From Gammaproteobacteria bacterium (GTDB taxonomy: Bacteria > Pseudomonadota > Gammaproteobacteria > JAABTG01), in assembly GCA_034522055.1 (NCBI GenBank), contig JAXHLS010000002.1:682001-746000 (forward strand): a stretch of 64,000 nt of DNA, written 5' to 3'. Under the pieces are notes generated by a model. That model had not been told where the DNA came from. It saw nothing but the letters and a program-made list of their open reading frames with translations, and did no database searches. The translations under genes and the position numbers were made by a program. The number at the start of each line of letters is the position of its first letter. Position 1 is the first letter of the stretch. This document shows, piece by piece, positions 54,192 to 62,490 of the stretch.

Positions 54192-54224
54192 GTGTAAGGT
54201 TTTCCGACACGTTCGCTTTTAGAA
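54192..54224 (-). promoter_or_regulatory. upstream activator element A (PEP-CTERM genes)
   Basis: On the minus strand it reads TTCTAAAAGCGAAC then TGTCGGAAAACCTTACA. It lies ~139 bases upstream of the sigma-54 promoter, a normal distance for an enhancer-binding protein. Element B at 55,767 is nearly identical and sits in the same relative place before the second PEP-CTERM gene. Confidence 0.65.
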
Positions 54225-54327
54225 AAAGCGCGCATGTTCAGGAACACCGTTCCCTACAGAGAGGGCTTCAGCATTTGCTTATTCAACGATAATCTTGATG
54301 AGTGCATCCCAACAGGAGGACGCATTC

Positions 54328-54942
54328 ATGCAGACCCCATCAACCCCTTGGAACAAAGGCCGCTCCGTCGGCCCGAAGGCCCCCCTAAAGCACTACCAGA
54401 TCTGGCGCATTCGCCGACGTCTCGAACGCGACTTCGCCAGACGTGATCTCGCTCTGTTCTCCTTGGCACTGGACTCCATGCTGCGGGCCTCCGACCTGCT
54501 CGCACTCAGGGTGGGAGACGTGATGGATGAAGCATGGCACGTGAGGACGGCGCTCGTCATTCGGCAGCGTAAGACGGGGTACATCGCCCAGGTAGAACTG
54601 GCCCCCTACACGCGGGCGGCCCTGGAGACCTGGGTGGCCTTCAGCGCGAAGTCTGCCTCGGACTTCCTGTTCACGAGGAGGAACGACGACCACGGGCCGC
54701 CTATCAGCGCCGCGCAGTACCGGAAGCGGGTCAAGGCTTGGGTCGCATCCATCGGCCTGAACCCCGATGCATACAGTACCCATAGCCTCCGGCGGACACT
54801 TGCGGCCCGGGTGTACCACGAGACCAAGAACATCGAGGTGGTTCGGAACTTGCTCGGCCAGAGCTCAGTCTCGTCAACGTCGCACTACCTGAATATCGGC
54901 GGGACCGAATCACTCGCGGTCGCAAGACGTTACCGCATCTGA
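54328..54942 (+). CDS. short tyrosine recombinase (catalytic domain only)
   Basis: 204 residues, with AGGAGG (54,314-54,319) well spaced from ATG 54,328. The catalytic Arg is in LDSMLRASDLLALRVGDV, the His-x-x-Arg in STHSLRRTLAARVYHETKN, and the Tyr in STSHYLNIGG. The N-terminal arm- and core-binding domains of normal integrases are absent. Proteins of this short class are chromosomal or element-borne with unknown recombination sites. It lies between two divergent PEP-CTERM genes, 107 bases before the SRAP gene. Confidence 0.87.
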   Translation: MQTPSTPWNKGRSVGPKAPLKHYQIWRIRRRLERDFARRDLALFSLALDSMLRASDLLALRVGDVMDEAWHVRTALVIRQRKTGYIAQVELAPYTRAALETWVAFSAKSASDFLFTRRNDDHGPPISAAQYRKRVKAWVASIGLNPDAYSTHSLRRTLAARVYHETKNIEVVRNLLGQSSVSSTSHYLNIGGTESLAVARRYRI

Positions 54943-55048
54943 AGCGGGCGCTGCTTCCAGGGGCAGCAACTCTTGCCCGTCGCCGCAGAGGCGCCGTGCG
55001 CCCCGTTTGCCCGTGCGGATGCTCACGCCCCAATGCTACGCTCTGTGC

Positions 55049-55738
55049 ATGTGCACCCGCTACATCACCCCGGACCAGCGCGCCATCGAGGGCTACGTGG
55101 GCCACGTACCCCCGTGGTGGCAACAGAGCTACGACGTCCGCATCACCAACCTGGTGCCGGTGGTGCGGGCCGCTGCGGATGGTGAGCGTGCTCTGGAGCA
55201 GATGTACTGGACTCTCCTCCCGCCCAAGTCCGACAAGAAGACCTGGCGCATGCCGACATGGAATCTCCGCGGGGAGCGCCTCGAGGAGAGCCGCATGTAC
55301 GGGTCCCCCTTCAAGTCGAGGCGCTGCGTGCTACCGGCGGCCGGCTTCTACGAGTGGCCCGAGGTCAACGGCGAGAAGCAGCGGCACTGCATCCGCCCGG
55401 CAGACGGTGGCATGTTCCTCTTCGCCGGCCTCTGGAACCCCTGGACATCGAAGGACAGGACGGAGGAAGGCGCCACGGTGGGCATCATCACCACGGAGGC
55501 CAACGCGTTCATGAGGCCGCTCCACAACACCGGCAAGAACCCCTACCGCATGCCGGTCATCCTCGACCCGCAGCTGGCGGACACCTGGATGTTCGGGGAT
55601 GTCGACGAGGCCCGTGATCTCGTCGGGCCGTGTCCGGACGATTGGCTGCAGGCCTACCCCGTCCCGCGCAACCTGGGCAACGTGCCTGCACAGATGGAGC
55701 CCGCTGGAGACCTCATTCGCTCGGGTCAAGGGGCTTAG
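55049..55738 (+). CDS. SRAP domain protein (HMCES/YedK type)
   Basis: 229 residues beginning MCTRYITPDQRAIEGYVGHV; Cys2, exposed after Met removal, forms the thiazolidine crosslink to abasic sites in single-stranded DNA. WNLRGERLEES and CVLPAAGFYEWPE are the Asn and Glu motifs, ITTEANAFMRPLHNTGKNPY-RMPVIL the His motif. It protects abasic sites at forks and belongs to the SOS neighbourhood in many bacteria. A deleted paralogue is at 35,434-35,697. ATG 55,049 is required because Cys must be residue 2. Confidence 0.93.
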   Translation: MCTRYITPDQRAIEGYVGHVPPWWQQSYDVRITNLVPVVRAAADGERALEQMYWTLLPPKSDKKTWRMPTWNLRGERLEESRMYGSPFKSRRCVLPAAGFYEWPEVNGEKQRHCIRPADGGMFLFAGLWNPWTSKDRTEEGATVGIITTEANAFMRPLHNTGKNPYRMPVILDPQLADTWMFGDVDEARDLVGPCPDDWLQAYPVPRNLGNVPAQMEPAGDLIRSGQGA

Positions 55739-55766
55739 GAGGCCACTTCCCAGATTGGCGCGCTAC

Positions 55767-55799
55767 TTCTAAAAGCGAACCTGTCGGAATTTTTTACAC
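55767..55799 (+). promoter_or_regulatory. upstream activator element B (PEP-CTERM genes)
   Basis: TTCTAAAAGCGAAC then TGTCGGAATTTTTTACA, the plus-strand counterpart of element A. The inner part is an imperfect inverted repeat (TGT...ACA). It lies 130 bases upstream of the sigma-54 promoter at 55,929. Confidence 0.7.
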
Positions 55800-55928
55800 T
55801 GGCCTTTGAACCGAAACGACCGTGACTCCTGAAGGATCGCGTGTCGGCCAGTAGCTAGCTGTCGATAAAATTGACAGTTGAGTTTACTCAACAATTATAG
55901 GTTCATGTATTCTGGGCAATTAAACAGC

Positions 55929-55944
55929 TGGCGCAAAAATTGCA
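55929..55944 (+). promoter_or_regulatory. sigma-54 promoter of the second PEP-CTERM gene
   Basis: TGGCGCAAAAATTGCA: one mismatch from TGGCAC-N5-TTGCA, with GG (55,930-55,931) and GC (55,942-55,943) ten bases apart. The leader to the gene's ATG is long (~380 bases); a 31-codon frame at ~56,007 (MGKQANPAIPAVLTSFLLFI) may be a remnant of another exported protein. Confidence 0.8.
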
Positions 55945-56325
55945 TTCAGTACGTTTCTGCGAGTGAGTGTCTCAGTACACACGGATACACAAGGAATTCT
56001 GCATTATGGGCAAGCAAGCCAATCCCGCCATCCCGGCCGTTTTAACTTCATTCCTGCTATTTATATCGGCCCGCCAAAACAACGCTGATGGAAGTCATTA
56101 ACGGGCTTGATGTTGGTGATACCTGACAGTTACTTCTTGGCGGTGTATTCCAGATCGGAAAAGCTGCGCTGCATGGCTTCAAGCTTCTACGGAAGGGAGA
56201 TGTACTTACGATCTTGTAAACCCGCGCCGACCGGGGAGCCCGCCCGAATAAATCAGCGCTTCCTTAATCGAAACATCGACAGTCTTGAAAGACGGAAGTG
56301 GAAGTCTATACAGTGGAGGTTATCA

Positions 56326-57171
56326 ATGAAGACCAGGTTAATCAGTATAGTGCTCGGCTCCATGTTCCTGACGATAGCTTATTCACCTACTGCAATCAGT
56401 GCGCCGGCACCCTACTCATTCAAATTGGATAGTGTACTAGTCGAGGGACAACTCGACTTTATTGAGAATTTCGACGGGAATTTTCTAAGTTCTGCCTGGG
56501 AGATTACGGAGGGTACTGTCGCAGTATCAAACGGCTTCGCGACTCTGAAGAATCCAGGGACGATTTTTACCGACACTATTGGAAGCGCAAAGGTAATACA
56601 AGAAGACACGTTTTTCCGTTCAACATTTAGCATAATGGATGGAAACGGGGATTTTGTTGCAACCACGACTTGGCAGGAGGGTATCCCGGGTGCTGACCGG
56701 TTATACACTACTGAAATCACCGATCGAACGGCCGCAAACAACACCCAGTCGATTGGCCTAGGCGTTGCGAACTTCTCTCCGACGCTCGCCGCCCTACTTG
56801 GTGGCCCTGCTGGCCCAACTATCTTTTTTAGCAAACGAACTGATTTGGAAGCTGGGGGTTCTGAGATAAGCTTGGACTTCGCCTCTATTAATATCGGTAT
56901 CACCGGCCCCATTGAATTGAGGGTCGCATTTTAGGATGTTAGTAACGAGTTTACAGGGAGCTTCAATGTCGACGGAACGTTGCAAACGTTCGATCCTATG
57001 GCCTTTAATCCAGGCGGCGCTGGGAACTTTAGGTTAGGCTTTGATTCAAGTTCCTTCGCAGTGGTACCCGTTCCTCCAGCCGTTTGGCTATTCTTTTCTG
57101 CGATTATGGGGGTAGTAAGCCTAGTGAAACGTCGAACTAGTTTCGCGCAGCCGTTCAGCTCGAACAAGTAA
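56326..57171 (+). pseudogene. PEP-CTERM exported protein with internal amber codon
   Basis: ATG 56,326 follows GGAGG (56,315-56,319). A signal peptide (KTRLISIVLGSMFLTIAYSP, cleavage near AISA-AP) and a beta-rich domain (IENFDGNFLSSAWEITEGTV, resembling secreted carbohydrate-binding folds) run to TAG at 56,932-56,934. The same frame goes on through FNVDGTLQTFDPMAFNPGGA and ends with a VPVPPAVWLFFSAIMGVVSL-then-KRR sorting signal. If not read through, the protein is secreted without its exosortase signal. It has the same regulatory layout as the first PEP-CTERM gene. Confidence 0.8.
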
Positions 57172-57194
57172 AAGCTACCCGGATGCACTTGATG

Positions 57195-57227
57195 TTCTAA
57201 AAGCGCGCCTTTCGGATTTCTTTACAA
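57195..57227 (+). promoter_or_regulatory. upstream element C, orphan
   Basis: A third, more diverged copy (TTCTAAAAGCGCGC then TTTCGGATTTCTTTACA) 24 bases after the second PEP-CTERM gene. No sigma-54 site is found 120-150 bases downstream, and the IS21 element begins soon after, so its target gene was probably lost. Confidence 0.5.
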
Positions 57228-57533
57228 TGAGTTTTGGGCTGCGAGGACCGGGATTCCTTAGAAATTGCGCTTTTTCTATTAGCGATCCCTCTCGGACTGC
57301 CCGCGGGCAGCCAGTCGTCCACCTTGCTCTGGATGCGGTTGCGAGTAGAATTTGACCTAGGGCCACCAATGATGGTGAAGGCCATGGAGACCCCGTGTTA
57401 GCGGCTGAGTAAATCCGCGCATAAATGGCGAAGGTCGCAGTCGCGGGTTCAGGCGGCGTGACTCGGCCTCAGCGCGGATAGGTCGCCTCGACTCAAGCCA
57501 GGTCACGCCGCCGGGGTGGGCTTAAGAGTCGGC
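57228..57533. other. intergenic stretch left of the IS21 element
   Basis: About 300 bases with no protein-like frame. The left end of the IS21 element should be here; TGTTAGCGGCTGAGTAAATC near 57,397 is a candidate because IS21 ends begin TG, but no matching inverse was found to the right of 60,483. Confidence 0.35.
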
Positions 57534-57710
57534 TCAGAAGATCAAGTCATCGTCGTCGACTTCAAAGGTCGTTATGCGGTCTTGTTGCATGAGTTCGACC
57601 AGCTGCCGATCGTATCGGCTCCAGATGGCATCGCGGAGTTCGTCGATAAAGTCATAGATCGCCAATGCCTGCTCTGGTGTCCAGTCGTCCGGTATCGGGG
57701 GATGGGTCAT
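57534..57710 (-). CDS. small IS21-associated protein
   Basis: 58 residues ([40 protein letters not shown], acidic end FEVDDDDLIF). It overlaps the istB stop by four bases (57,707-57,710). Similar short acidic proteins follow istB in other IS21 elements; the role is unknown. Confidence 0.7.
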   Translation of the reverse strand: MTHPPIPDDWTPEQALAIYDFIDELRDAIWSRYDRQLVELMQQDRITTFEVDDDDLIF

Positions 57711-58480
57711 GGTTGGGCTCCTTTGTTGGATTTGGCTGCGGATTGGCGCCGCTGCGCCTGTTGCTGCTGTCGCTCCTTGGCCTCCTTGAGCCGGTAGGAT
57801 TCACCTTCGATAGTGAGGATCTCGGAGCGGTGTACCAGCCGGTCCACGAGGGAGACCACGCAGGAGGCGTTGGGAAAGACTTCACCCCATTCGGCGAAGG
57901 GTCGGTTGGTGGTGACCAGGGTGGATTTCTCCTCGTAGCGGCGGGAGACGATCTCGAACAGCAGATCGGCATGGCGATTGGAGTAGGCGAGATACCCCAC
58001 CTCGTCGACCGCTAGCAGTTGAGGGCGGGCGTAGCGGGCGAGGCGCCGCTTGAGGGCGCTGTCGCCATCCTGGGCGGCCAAGTCATTGAGCATCTGGCCG
58101 GCGCTGGTAAAGAGGACGCTGTGGCCGGCCAGCACCGCTTGATGGGCGATGTTGCGGGCCAGGGTGGATTTGCCGACCCCGTTGGGTCCCACCAGGATGA
58201 TATTGACCGCCTCGGTAAGGAAGTCGAGGCGCATCAGCTCACTGACCAGTTCCCGGTCGCAACGGCTGGGCCAGCCCCAGTCGAAGTCGGCCAGGGGTTT
58301 GAAGCGGCCCAGCCGCGCCCCTTTCATGCGCCGCTCGAGGCTGCGGTCGGCACGTTCTTCCTCTTCCCACTGGATCAGGGACTCGACCCAGCCAGCGTCG
58401 GCGTGCTCCTCCCAATGGCTCAGCAGGCCATGGAGCTTGAGGGCCGTGGCCCGTTCTTTCAGGGATGGGTTAGGGATCAT
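57707..58480 (-). CDS. istB: IS21 helper ATPase IstB
   Basis: 257 residues. [20 protein letters not shown] is Walker A (residues ~99-106), [20 protein letters not shown] Walker B, and [20 protein letters not shown] the sensor region with the conserved TTN. IstB, a DnaC/DnaA-like AAA+ protein, wraps DNA and delivers the target to IstA. Start overlaps the istA stop (ATGA). Confidence 0.95.
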   Translation of the reverse strand: MIPNPSLKERATALKLHGLLSHWEEHADAGWVESLIQWEEEERADRSLERRMKGARLGRFKPLADFDWGWPSRCDRELVSELMRLDFLTEAVNIILVGPNGVGKSTLARNIAHQAVLAGHSVLFTSAGQMLNDLAAQDGDSALKRRLARYARPQLLAVDEVGYLAYSNRHADLLFEIVSRRYEEKSTLVTTNRPFAEWGEVFPNASCVVSLVDRLVHRSEILTIEGESYRLKEAKERQQQQAQRRQSAAKSNKGAQP

Positions 58481-60006
58481 TGGGGCTCCTCCTGGGCGTC
58501 GTCTTCGGCTTCGGGCGGGGTGGACTGCAAGGCGTCGTAGCCGCCCAGATCATGGGTGCGTACCACCAGCCCCCTGGCGCGCGCGTGGTCGATGCGCACT
58601 CCCACCCGGGGCGGCTGGTTTCTCGCCTCGCGCCTCCGCTGCAGGGCGATGCGCACGCCGTTGGGGTGAGCGACCCCGTGGGCCAGGCTCTCCTGGATGG
58701 CCGCTTCCAGCTCGGGGGCGCCGTAGGCATCGAGGAGGCGCAGCAGGGCGGCGGTGATGGCGCCGAGGTTGTCGCCACGCTCAGCGGCCTGTATGAGTAA
58801 CTGCCGGCTGGCCGGTGCGGCCTGGGCCAGGTGGTCCTGGCCGCGATGATGCCGGGCCTGGCGTTTGATCTGGACCAGTGCCTCGATGTGTTCCGGCTGT
58901 TCGATCTGCCGGCCCTTGTCGTAGCTGCGCGGGTGGCGGGCGATGACGTCTCCGCCGTCGAGGATCCGCACCTCGGTGGGTGAGGCCGAGACGGTGAGGG
59001 TGCGGCGCACATGGGTGTGGGGCACGCTGTAGTCGTTGCCCTCGAAGCGCGCGTAAGGGGTCTTGCCGATGTGGACCTCGACCCGCTCGTCGGTGGGATA
59101 GGGGTTATCGGGCAGCGCCAGCAGGGGCTCCTGCTCGAAGGCCTGGCGCACCGAGAGGGCACGGTCCTCCGGGCAGGGCCGGTCCATGGCCCAGCCGTTG
59201 CACCAGGCCTCGGCCTGGGCATTGAGGTCATCGATGTCGGTCCATTGGCGGGCCGGCCAGAAATTATCGCGTATCGTGCGGATGGCGCGTTCCACCCGCC
59301 CCTTCTCGTTGCCCCGGGCCACCGCCACCGGACGGGGCTCAAAGCGGTAGTGGGCGGCGAACTCGAGCAAGGTGGGATGGAAGCGGATGGCCTCACCCTG
59401 GCGCTCCAGCACGGCGCTTTTGAGGTTGTCGTAGAGCAGGACCTTGGGCAGGCCGTTCGAGGCGGTGAAGGCCGCCTCATGGCCCCGCAGGAAGTTGGCC
59501 ATCTTGGCATCGAGGAAGAAGCGCAAAAAAATGCGCCGGGAGTAGCTGAGCACCATGACAAAGGCCATCAGGGCATGGGTTGCGCGGCCGATGGTGAGCT
59601 TGCCGAAATGGCCCCAGTCGATCTGTCCCTGGTCGCCGGGCAGGGTCTTCAGGCGCAGAAAGGCCTCGGGCCGGGGGCGTGGCCGGTAACAGGCGAGCTG
59701 ATGGCGGAAGTGGTCGGGGCCGCCGGGGTAGCCCCGTTCACGCACCATGCCGTAGAGGCGGCTGGCGGTGAGCGTGGGGAACTGGGCCAGGGTGTCGGTG
59801 ATGAACGGCAGATAAGGATCGATCATCGACGGCTGCGCAGCCCGCTCGACCTTCGGCATGCCGGCCTGGGAGAGCACCCGATTGACGACGTTGTGGTGTA
59901 CGCCCAACTGGCTGGCAATGGTGCCCACCCGCCACTTCTCGACGTAGTGATAGCGCAGGATCTGCGCCTCTTGTTCTTTGCTGATGGCCAATGCGTTTCT
60001 CCTCAT
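58477..60006 (-). CDS. istA: IS21 transposase IstA
   Basis: 509 residues from [20 protein letters not shown]. The helix-turn-helix [20 protein letters not shown] is followed by the rve domain with Asp in [12 protein letters not shown], Asp in [13 protein letters not shown] and Glu in [14 protein letters not shown], then a C-terminal beta domain. It cuts and joins IS ends. A longer frame to 60,135 adds only Arg/Pro noise. Confidence 0.94.
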   Translation of the reverse strand: MRRNALAISKEQEAQILRYHYVEKWRVGTIASQLGVHHNVVNRVLSQAGMPKVERAAQPSMIDPYLPFITDTLAQFPTLTASRLYGMVRERGYPGGPDHFRHQLACYRPRPRPEAFLRLKTLPGDQGQIDWGHFGKLTIGRATHALMAFVMVLSYSRRIFLRFFLDAKMANFLRGHEAAFTASNGLPKVLLYDNLKSAVLERQGEAIRFHPTLLEFAAHYRFEPRPVAVARGNEKGRVERAIRTIRDNFWPARQWTDIDDLNAQAEAWCNGWAMDRPCPEDRALSVRQAFEQEPLLALPDNPYPTDERVEVHIGKTPYARFEGNDYSVPHTHVRRTLTVSASPTEVRILDGGDVIARHPRSYDKGRQIEQPEHIEALVQIKRQARHHRGQDHLAQAAPASRQLLIQAAERGDNLGAITAALLRLLDAYGAPELEAAIQESLAHGVAHPNGVRIALQRRREARNQPPRVGVRIDHARARGLVVRTHDLGGYDALQSTPPEAEDDAQEEPQ

Positions 60007-60165
60007 CTCGTGGCCGGCCGGCTCAAGGGGGCTGAGCCCGGGCGCCTGGTGGCCCCTGTCGGGTGACTGTTCCAAGCGCAGCAGCGGCGGTGGCGCGATG
60101 AAGCGGGCCGGTACGCAGGAAAGGTCCGCACTCACGGCCGCAGAAGTGGCAGCGAATGGGCGCCA

Positions 60166-60483
60166 TCATCGGCGCGCCATCCGCACCGCGGCGGCCAGCC
60201 GGCCTCGCCGGAACGGGGGGTAGTGGATCATGAGGGGCGGGGCCGGGGAACCCTGATGCGTCACTTTCTGCCTTCTCGCCCGGTAGCGGCGTTGCCGCTC
60301 GGCATGCTTGTGCCGGCCCTGGCGGCTCTGCTGGTAGCGCCAGCCGGCGGCCCGCAGAGACGCGCTTCGTGCCACCTGCGCACACCCCTCAGGGCAATAG
60401 ATGTTGCCGCGGTCACAGCCGCTGCAGATCATCACTTGACGGTGACAACGGGCGCAGTTGTACAGGCGTGCAGAGTTCTCCAT
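60166..60483 (-). CDS. zinc-finger protein upstream of istA
   Basis: 105 residues. YNCARCHRQVMICSGCDRGN and IYCPEGCAQ make a Cys-rich zinc site, followed by RHKHAERQRRYRARRQKVTH QGS, a basic stretch. I have seen this pattern beside IS21 elements of gammaproteobacteria, so it is likely a passenger or accessory. A second CHFCGRECG-type motif on another frame near 60,115-60,155 hints that the original protein was longer and the end is frameshifted. Confidence 0.6.
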   Translation of the reverse strand: MENSARLYNCARCHRQVMICSGCDRGNIYCPEGCAQVARSASLRAAGWRYQQSRQGRHKHAERQRRYRARRQKVTHQGSPAPPLMIHYPPFRRGRLAAAVRMARR

Positions 60484-61001
60484 CGGCGATCCAGGCCGAT
60501 GAGGACTTGATTGTCAGGGGAAAACGAGAAATAGTGTGCGGGCTCGTGCTCTGCACGGCCCGGGGTGCGATACCGGGATCGACGGCCAAGTCAATTAGAC
60601 CCGGTATCGCACCTGTCTCAACGGCCCCTCTTCATCTACCCGATTCCGGCACTCTTGTCACCGGTTGCTCGCGGCCGCCCGCCTGCCGGCTCAGCGACTG
60701 ATTGGCCTACCAATCAATCCTTCGCCAGATATGCGCGGGTTTTTACAGCCAGCTACACCCCGTCGCTAAATCGCCTGTTCCGGCGCCAATCTCTTTTCAG
60801 GAATCGCAGGGAAGCCTTCCTCGTTTCCCCAGCACCGACCCGGGGGCCAGATCTGCCACACGCGCAAGCTGCGGCTACCAAGAGCATGAAACTATTCGAT
60901 TAGATCCAAGGCGCCGGCGAGATGCGGTGCCCGATGGAAGGGAGGAGCGTTGGGGATAGACGCAAACCTTCCATTTATCTGAAATCTCAGGCAAAGATAC
61001 T
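60484..61001. other. intergenic, IS21 right end to cassette region
   Basis: No protein-like frame. It holds a perfect 14-bp inverted repeat (GGTGCGATACCGGG at 60,564-60,577 and its complement at 60,600-60,613, loop 22). GTTGGGG at 60,949-60,955 could be the outer core of a degraded attC before the first cassette, but no partner was found. Confidence 0.4.
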
Positions 61002-61379
61002 ATGGATACCGCGAAAGTTGACGAGATAAAGGGGCTTGCACAAATAGCCTTCGCGCAAGACGCCTTAAGAGGTATCGTTCTTTTAAATGGCGGAGCGCTG
61101 ATCAGTCTTTTAGCATTGTTTGGTCAAGTTTGGTCGAAGGACTCAGCTGAAGCTTCAATAGTAATGATCAGCTTAAGGCCTGGGTTGCTATTCTATCTTT
61201 TAGGTACTATAGCCGGAATTATCGCGCAAGGCGCCGCGTATCTTTCGCAACAATACTTTGTCGAAGGACATCATGTAGTCGGGATTGCCTTACGCCACGT
61301 CGTTATAATGCTGTCTTTATGCGGAATATATTTATTTGCTCATGCTAGTTTTTCATGTATTAACAGTTTTATAGGTTGA
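61002..61379 (+). CDS. cassette membrane protein, unknown
   Basis: 125 residues with three hydrophobic helices (LLNGGALISLLALFGQVW, LLFYLLGTIAGIIAQGAAYL, IALRHVVIMLSLCGIYLFAH). The N-terminus (MDTAKVDEIKGLAQIAFAQD) is polar. A+T content is clearly higher than the core genes. It lies upstream of attC site 1 in the cassette orientation, so it is probably an integron cassette gene. No family was recognised. Confidence 0.65.
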   Translation: MDTAKVDEIKGLAQIAFAQDALRGIVLLNGGALISLLALFGQVWSKDSAEASIVMISLRPGLLFYLLGTIAGIIAQGAAYLSQQYFVEGHHVVGIALRHVVIMLSLCGIYLFAHASFSCINSFIG

Positions 61380-61384
61380 CTATT

Positions 61385-61549
61385 ATGAGAAATGGTTTAC
61401 CGCTTAGTCCAATAAGATATGATGGACCTCCCTCTTGTGACGAAAATGGAAAGTACTATTATATCGGAAAAGAAGGATGTCTCGGATGTTTAATTTACCC
61501 GCTTGGTTTTATGGTTCTCATGCTGGTTGTATGGTACGTCCTTATTTAA
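61385..61549 (+). CDS. small cassette protein with one membrane helix
   Basis: 54 residues (MRNGLPLSPIRYDGPPSCDE, GCLGCLIYPLGFMVLMLVVW). Its ATG is six bases after the previous stop, so the two genes share a transcript, and attC 1 follows 14 bases later. Three Cys near the helix may bind metal or lipid. No family was recognised. Confidence 0.5.
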   Translation: MRNGLPLSPIRYDGPPSCDENGKYYYIGKEGCLGCLIYPLGFMVLMLVVWYVLI

Positions 61550-61563
61550 CGAGTAAAATAATT

Positions 61564-61683
61564 GCCTAACAAACGCGGTTGAGCTGGATACTCCTCCGCA
61601 GTGCACAGCTTACACACTTGCTACGCTCATTTTAGCGCAAGCGATGCGCCGCCTTGGCCTGTCGCTCACCGCGAACGTTAGAG
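61564..61683 (+). other. attC-like recombination site 1
   Basis: 120 bases starting with GCCTAAC (61,564-61,570) and ending with GTTAGAG (61,677-61,683). The inner arms AACAAACGCGGTTGAGC and GCTCACCGCGAACGTT are complementary except for an extra A, the extrahelical base needed by integron integrases. The middle is a long imperfect hairpin. The next gene starts 10 bases after the end. Confidence 0.8.
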
Positions 61684-61692
61684 ACAAGACAC

Positions 61693-62388
61693 ATGGAAAC
61701 TATCGTTTATTACTCAAGAAACGCTAAAAAGCCTCCGTTCGAGGTGATAATCGCACTGAATGGACAAACTGCATATATCAATTGCAATTGCCCGCTTGGG
61801 CAGGAAAAGAAAATATGCCGACATAAAATTAACGCAATCAGGGGCGATAAGTCTAAACGGCATGAATCTACCTCTGATGAAGTCATTGCGCGGCTAAGAC
61901 ATCTTTTCGGCTCAAGCTCTACGTTACGACAACACCTCGAAGAAAAGTGGCGTTCACTACGGATATTTTCTTCAGAGCACCCTGACAACGAAGAAGAAAT
62001 AGGTAACAAAAGAAGGATATTAGGCGAGGTGTTTGCAAACGGGTTTTTGAATGAAAACGTGTATCGACCACAAGAGCCATTTGATGCCGAAGAATGGGAG
62101 GACACTAGAGAGACTTTAATAAACGGTATGAATTGCCCAGTGACACTCAAATATGTAAATCACGAGGGGACTGCTACCACAAGGGATGTTCTTGTGGAGG
62201 AAGTATTTGTCAGTAATTCTAATTACTACATGCTGGGTTACTGCTCTCTACGCGAGCAGAAACGCACGTTCCGTGTTGACCGCATACAAGGCATAGATTT
62301 CGGCCCAGAGTGCACTACAAGAGACAAAAGCTTACTTCTGGATGTCGTCTTCCAAGGAAATCCGCAAGTACAAACCAGAAACCAGTAA
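61693..62388 (+). CDS. cassette-encoded SWIM-like zinc finger plus WYL domain protein
   Basis: 231 residues. The N-terminal ~60 residues contain AYINCNCPLGQEKKICRHKI, a CxCx(n)CxH SWIM-like zinc motif, embedded in two strands (TIVYYSRN, FEVIIALNG). A charged helical middle follows, then CPVTLKYVNHEGTATTRDVL, NYYMLGYCSLREQKRTFRVD and IQGIDF, the beta-barrel WYL fold that binds ligands or nucleic acid in many defence regulators. It is the only gene between two attC-like sites, as expected for one integron cassette. No HTH was seen, so it may not be a classic WYL repressor. Confidence 0.7.
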   Translation: METIVYYSRNAKKPPFEVIIALNGQTAYINCNCPLGQEKKICRHKINAIRGDKSKRHESTSDEVIARLRHLFGSSSTLRQHLEEKWRSLRIFSSEHPDNEEEIGNKRRILGEVFANGFLNENVYRPQEPFDAEEWEDTRETLINGMNCPVTLKYVNHEGTATTRDVLVEEVFVSNSNYYMLGYCSLREQKRTFRVDRIQGIDFGPECTTRDKSLLLDVVFQGNPQVQTRNQ

Positions 62389-62401
62389 ATACCGAAACAA
62401 C

Positions 62402-62490
62402 ACCTAACAAGGCCACAAACTCGGATCCAAAAAAAAGCGCTGCTCCTTCGTCGCTCTGCTTTTTGGATCTGGTTATGGCTGGCGTTAAGG
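62402..62490 (+). other. attC-like recombination site 2
   Basis: 89 bases from ACCTAAC (62,402-62,408) to GTTAAGG (62,484-62,490). Arms GGATCCAAAAA and TTTTTGGATC pair in the centre and the outer GGCCACAA / TTATGGC boxes pair imperfectly. It begins 13 bases after the SWIM-WYL stop codon. Confidence 0.75.

Larger units (their letters stand above)
57534..60483 (-). mobile_element. IS21-family insertion sequence with two accessory genes
   Basis: istA and istB in the usual overlapping order on the minus strand, preceded by a zinc-finger gene (60,166-60,483) and followed by a 58-residue gene (57,534-57,710). The limits given are those of the genes; terminal repeats could not be fixed by eye. All frames are intact. 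Confidence 0.8.

Noticed and set aside
54328-54942. Integron integrase (IntI) for the attC sites
   Set aside because: The protein is too short, lacks the N-terminal domain and shows no insertion near the second catalytic motif characteristic of IntI.
54192-55799. Segment read as a transposon with 33-bp terminal inverted repeats
   Set aside because: The repeats are better explained as enhancer elements: each lies at the same distance from a sigma-54 promoter of a PEP-CTERM gene, and a third copy exists outside the segment. Inversion remains testable and is listed as a finding.
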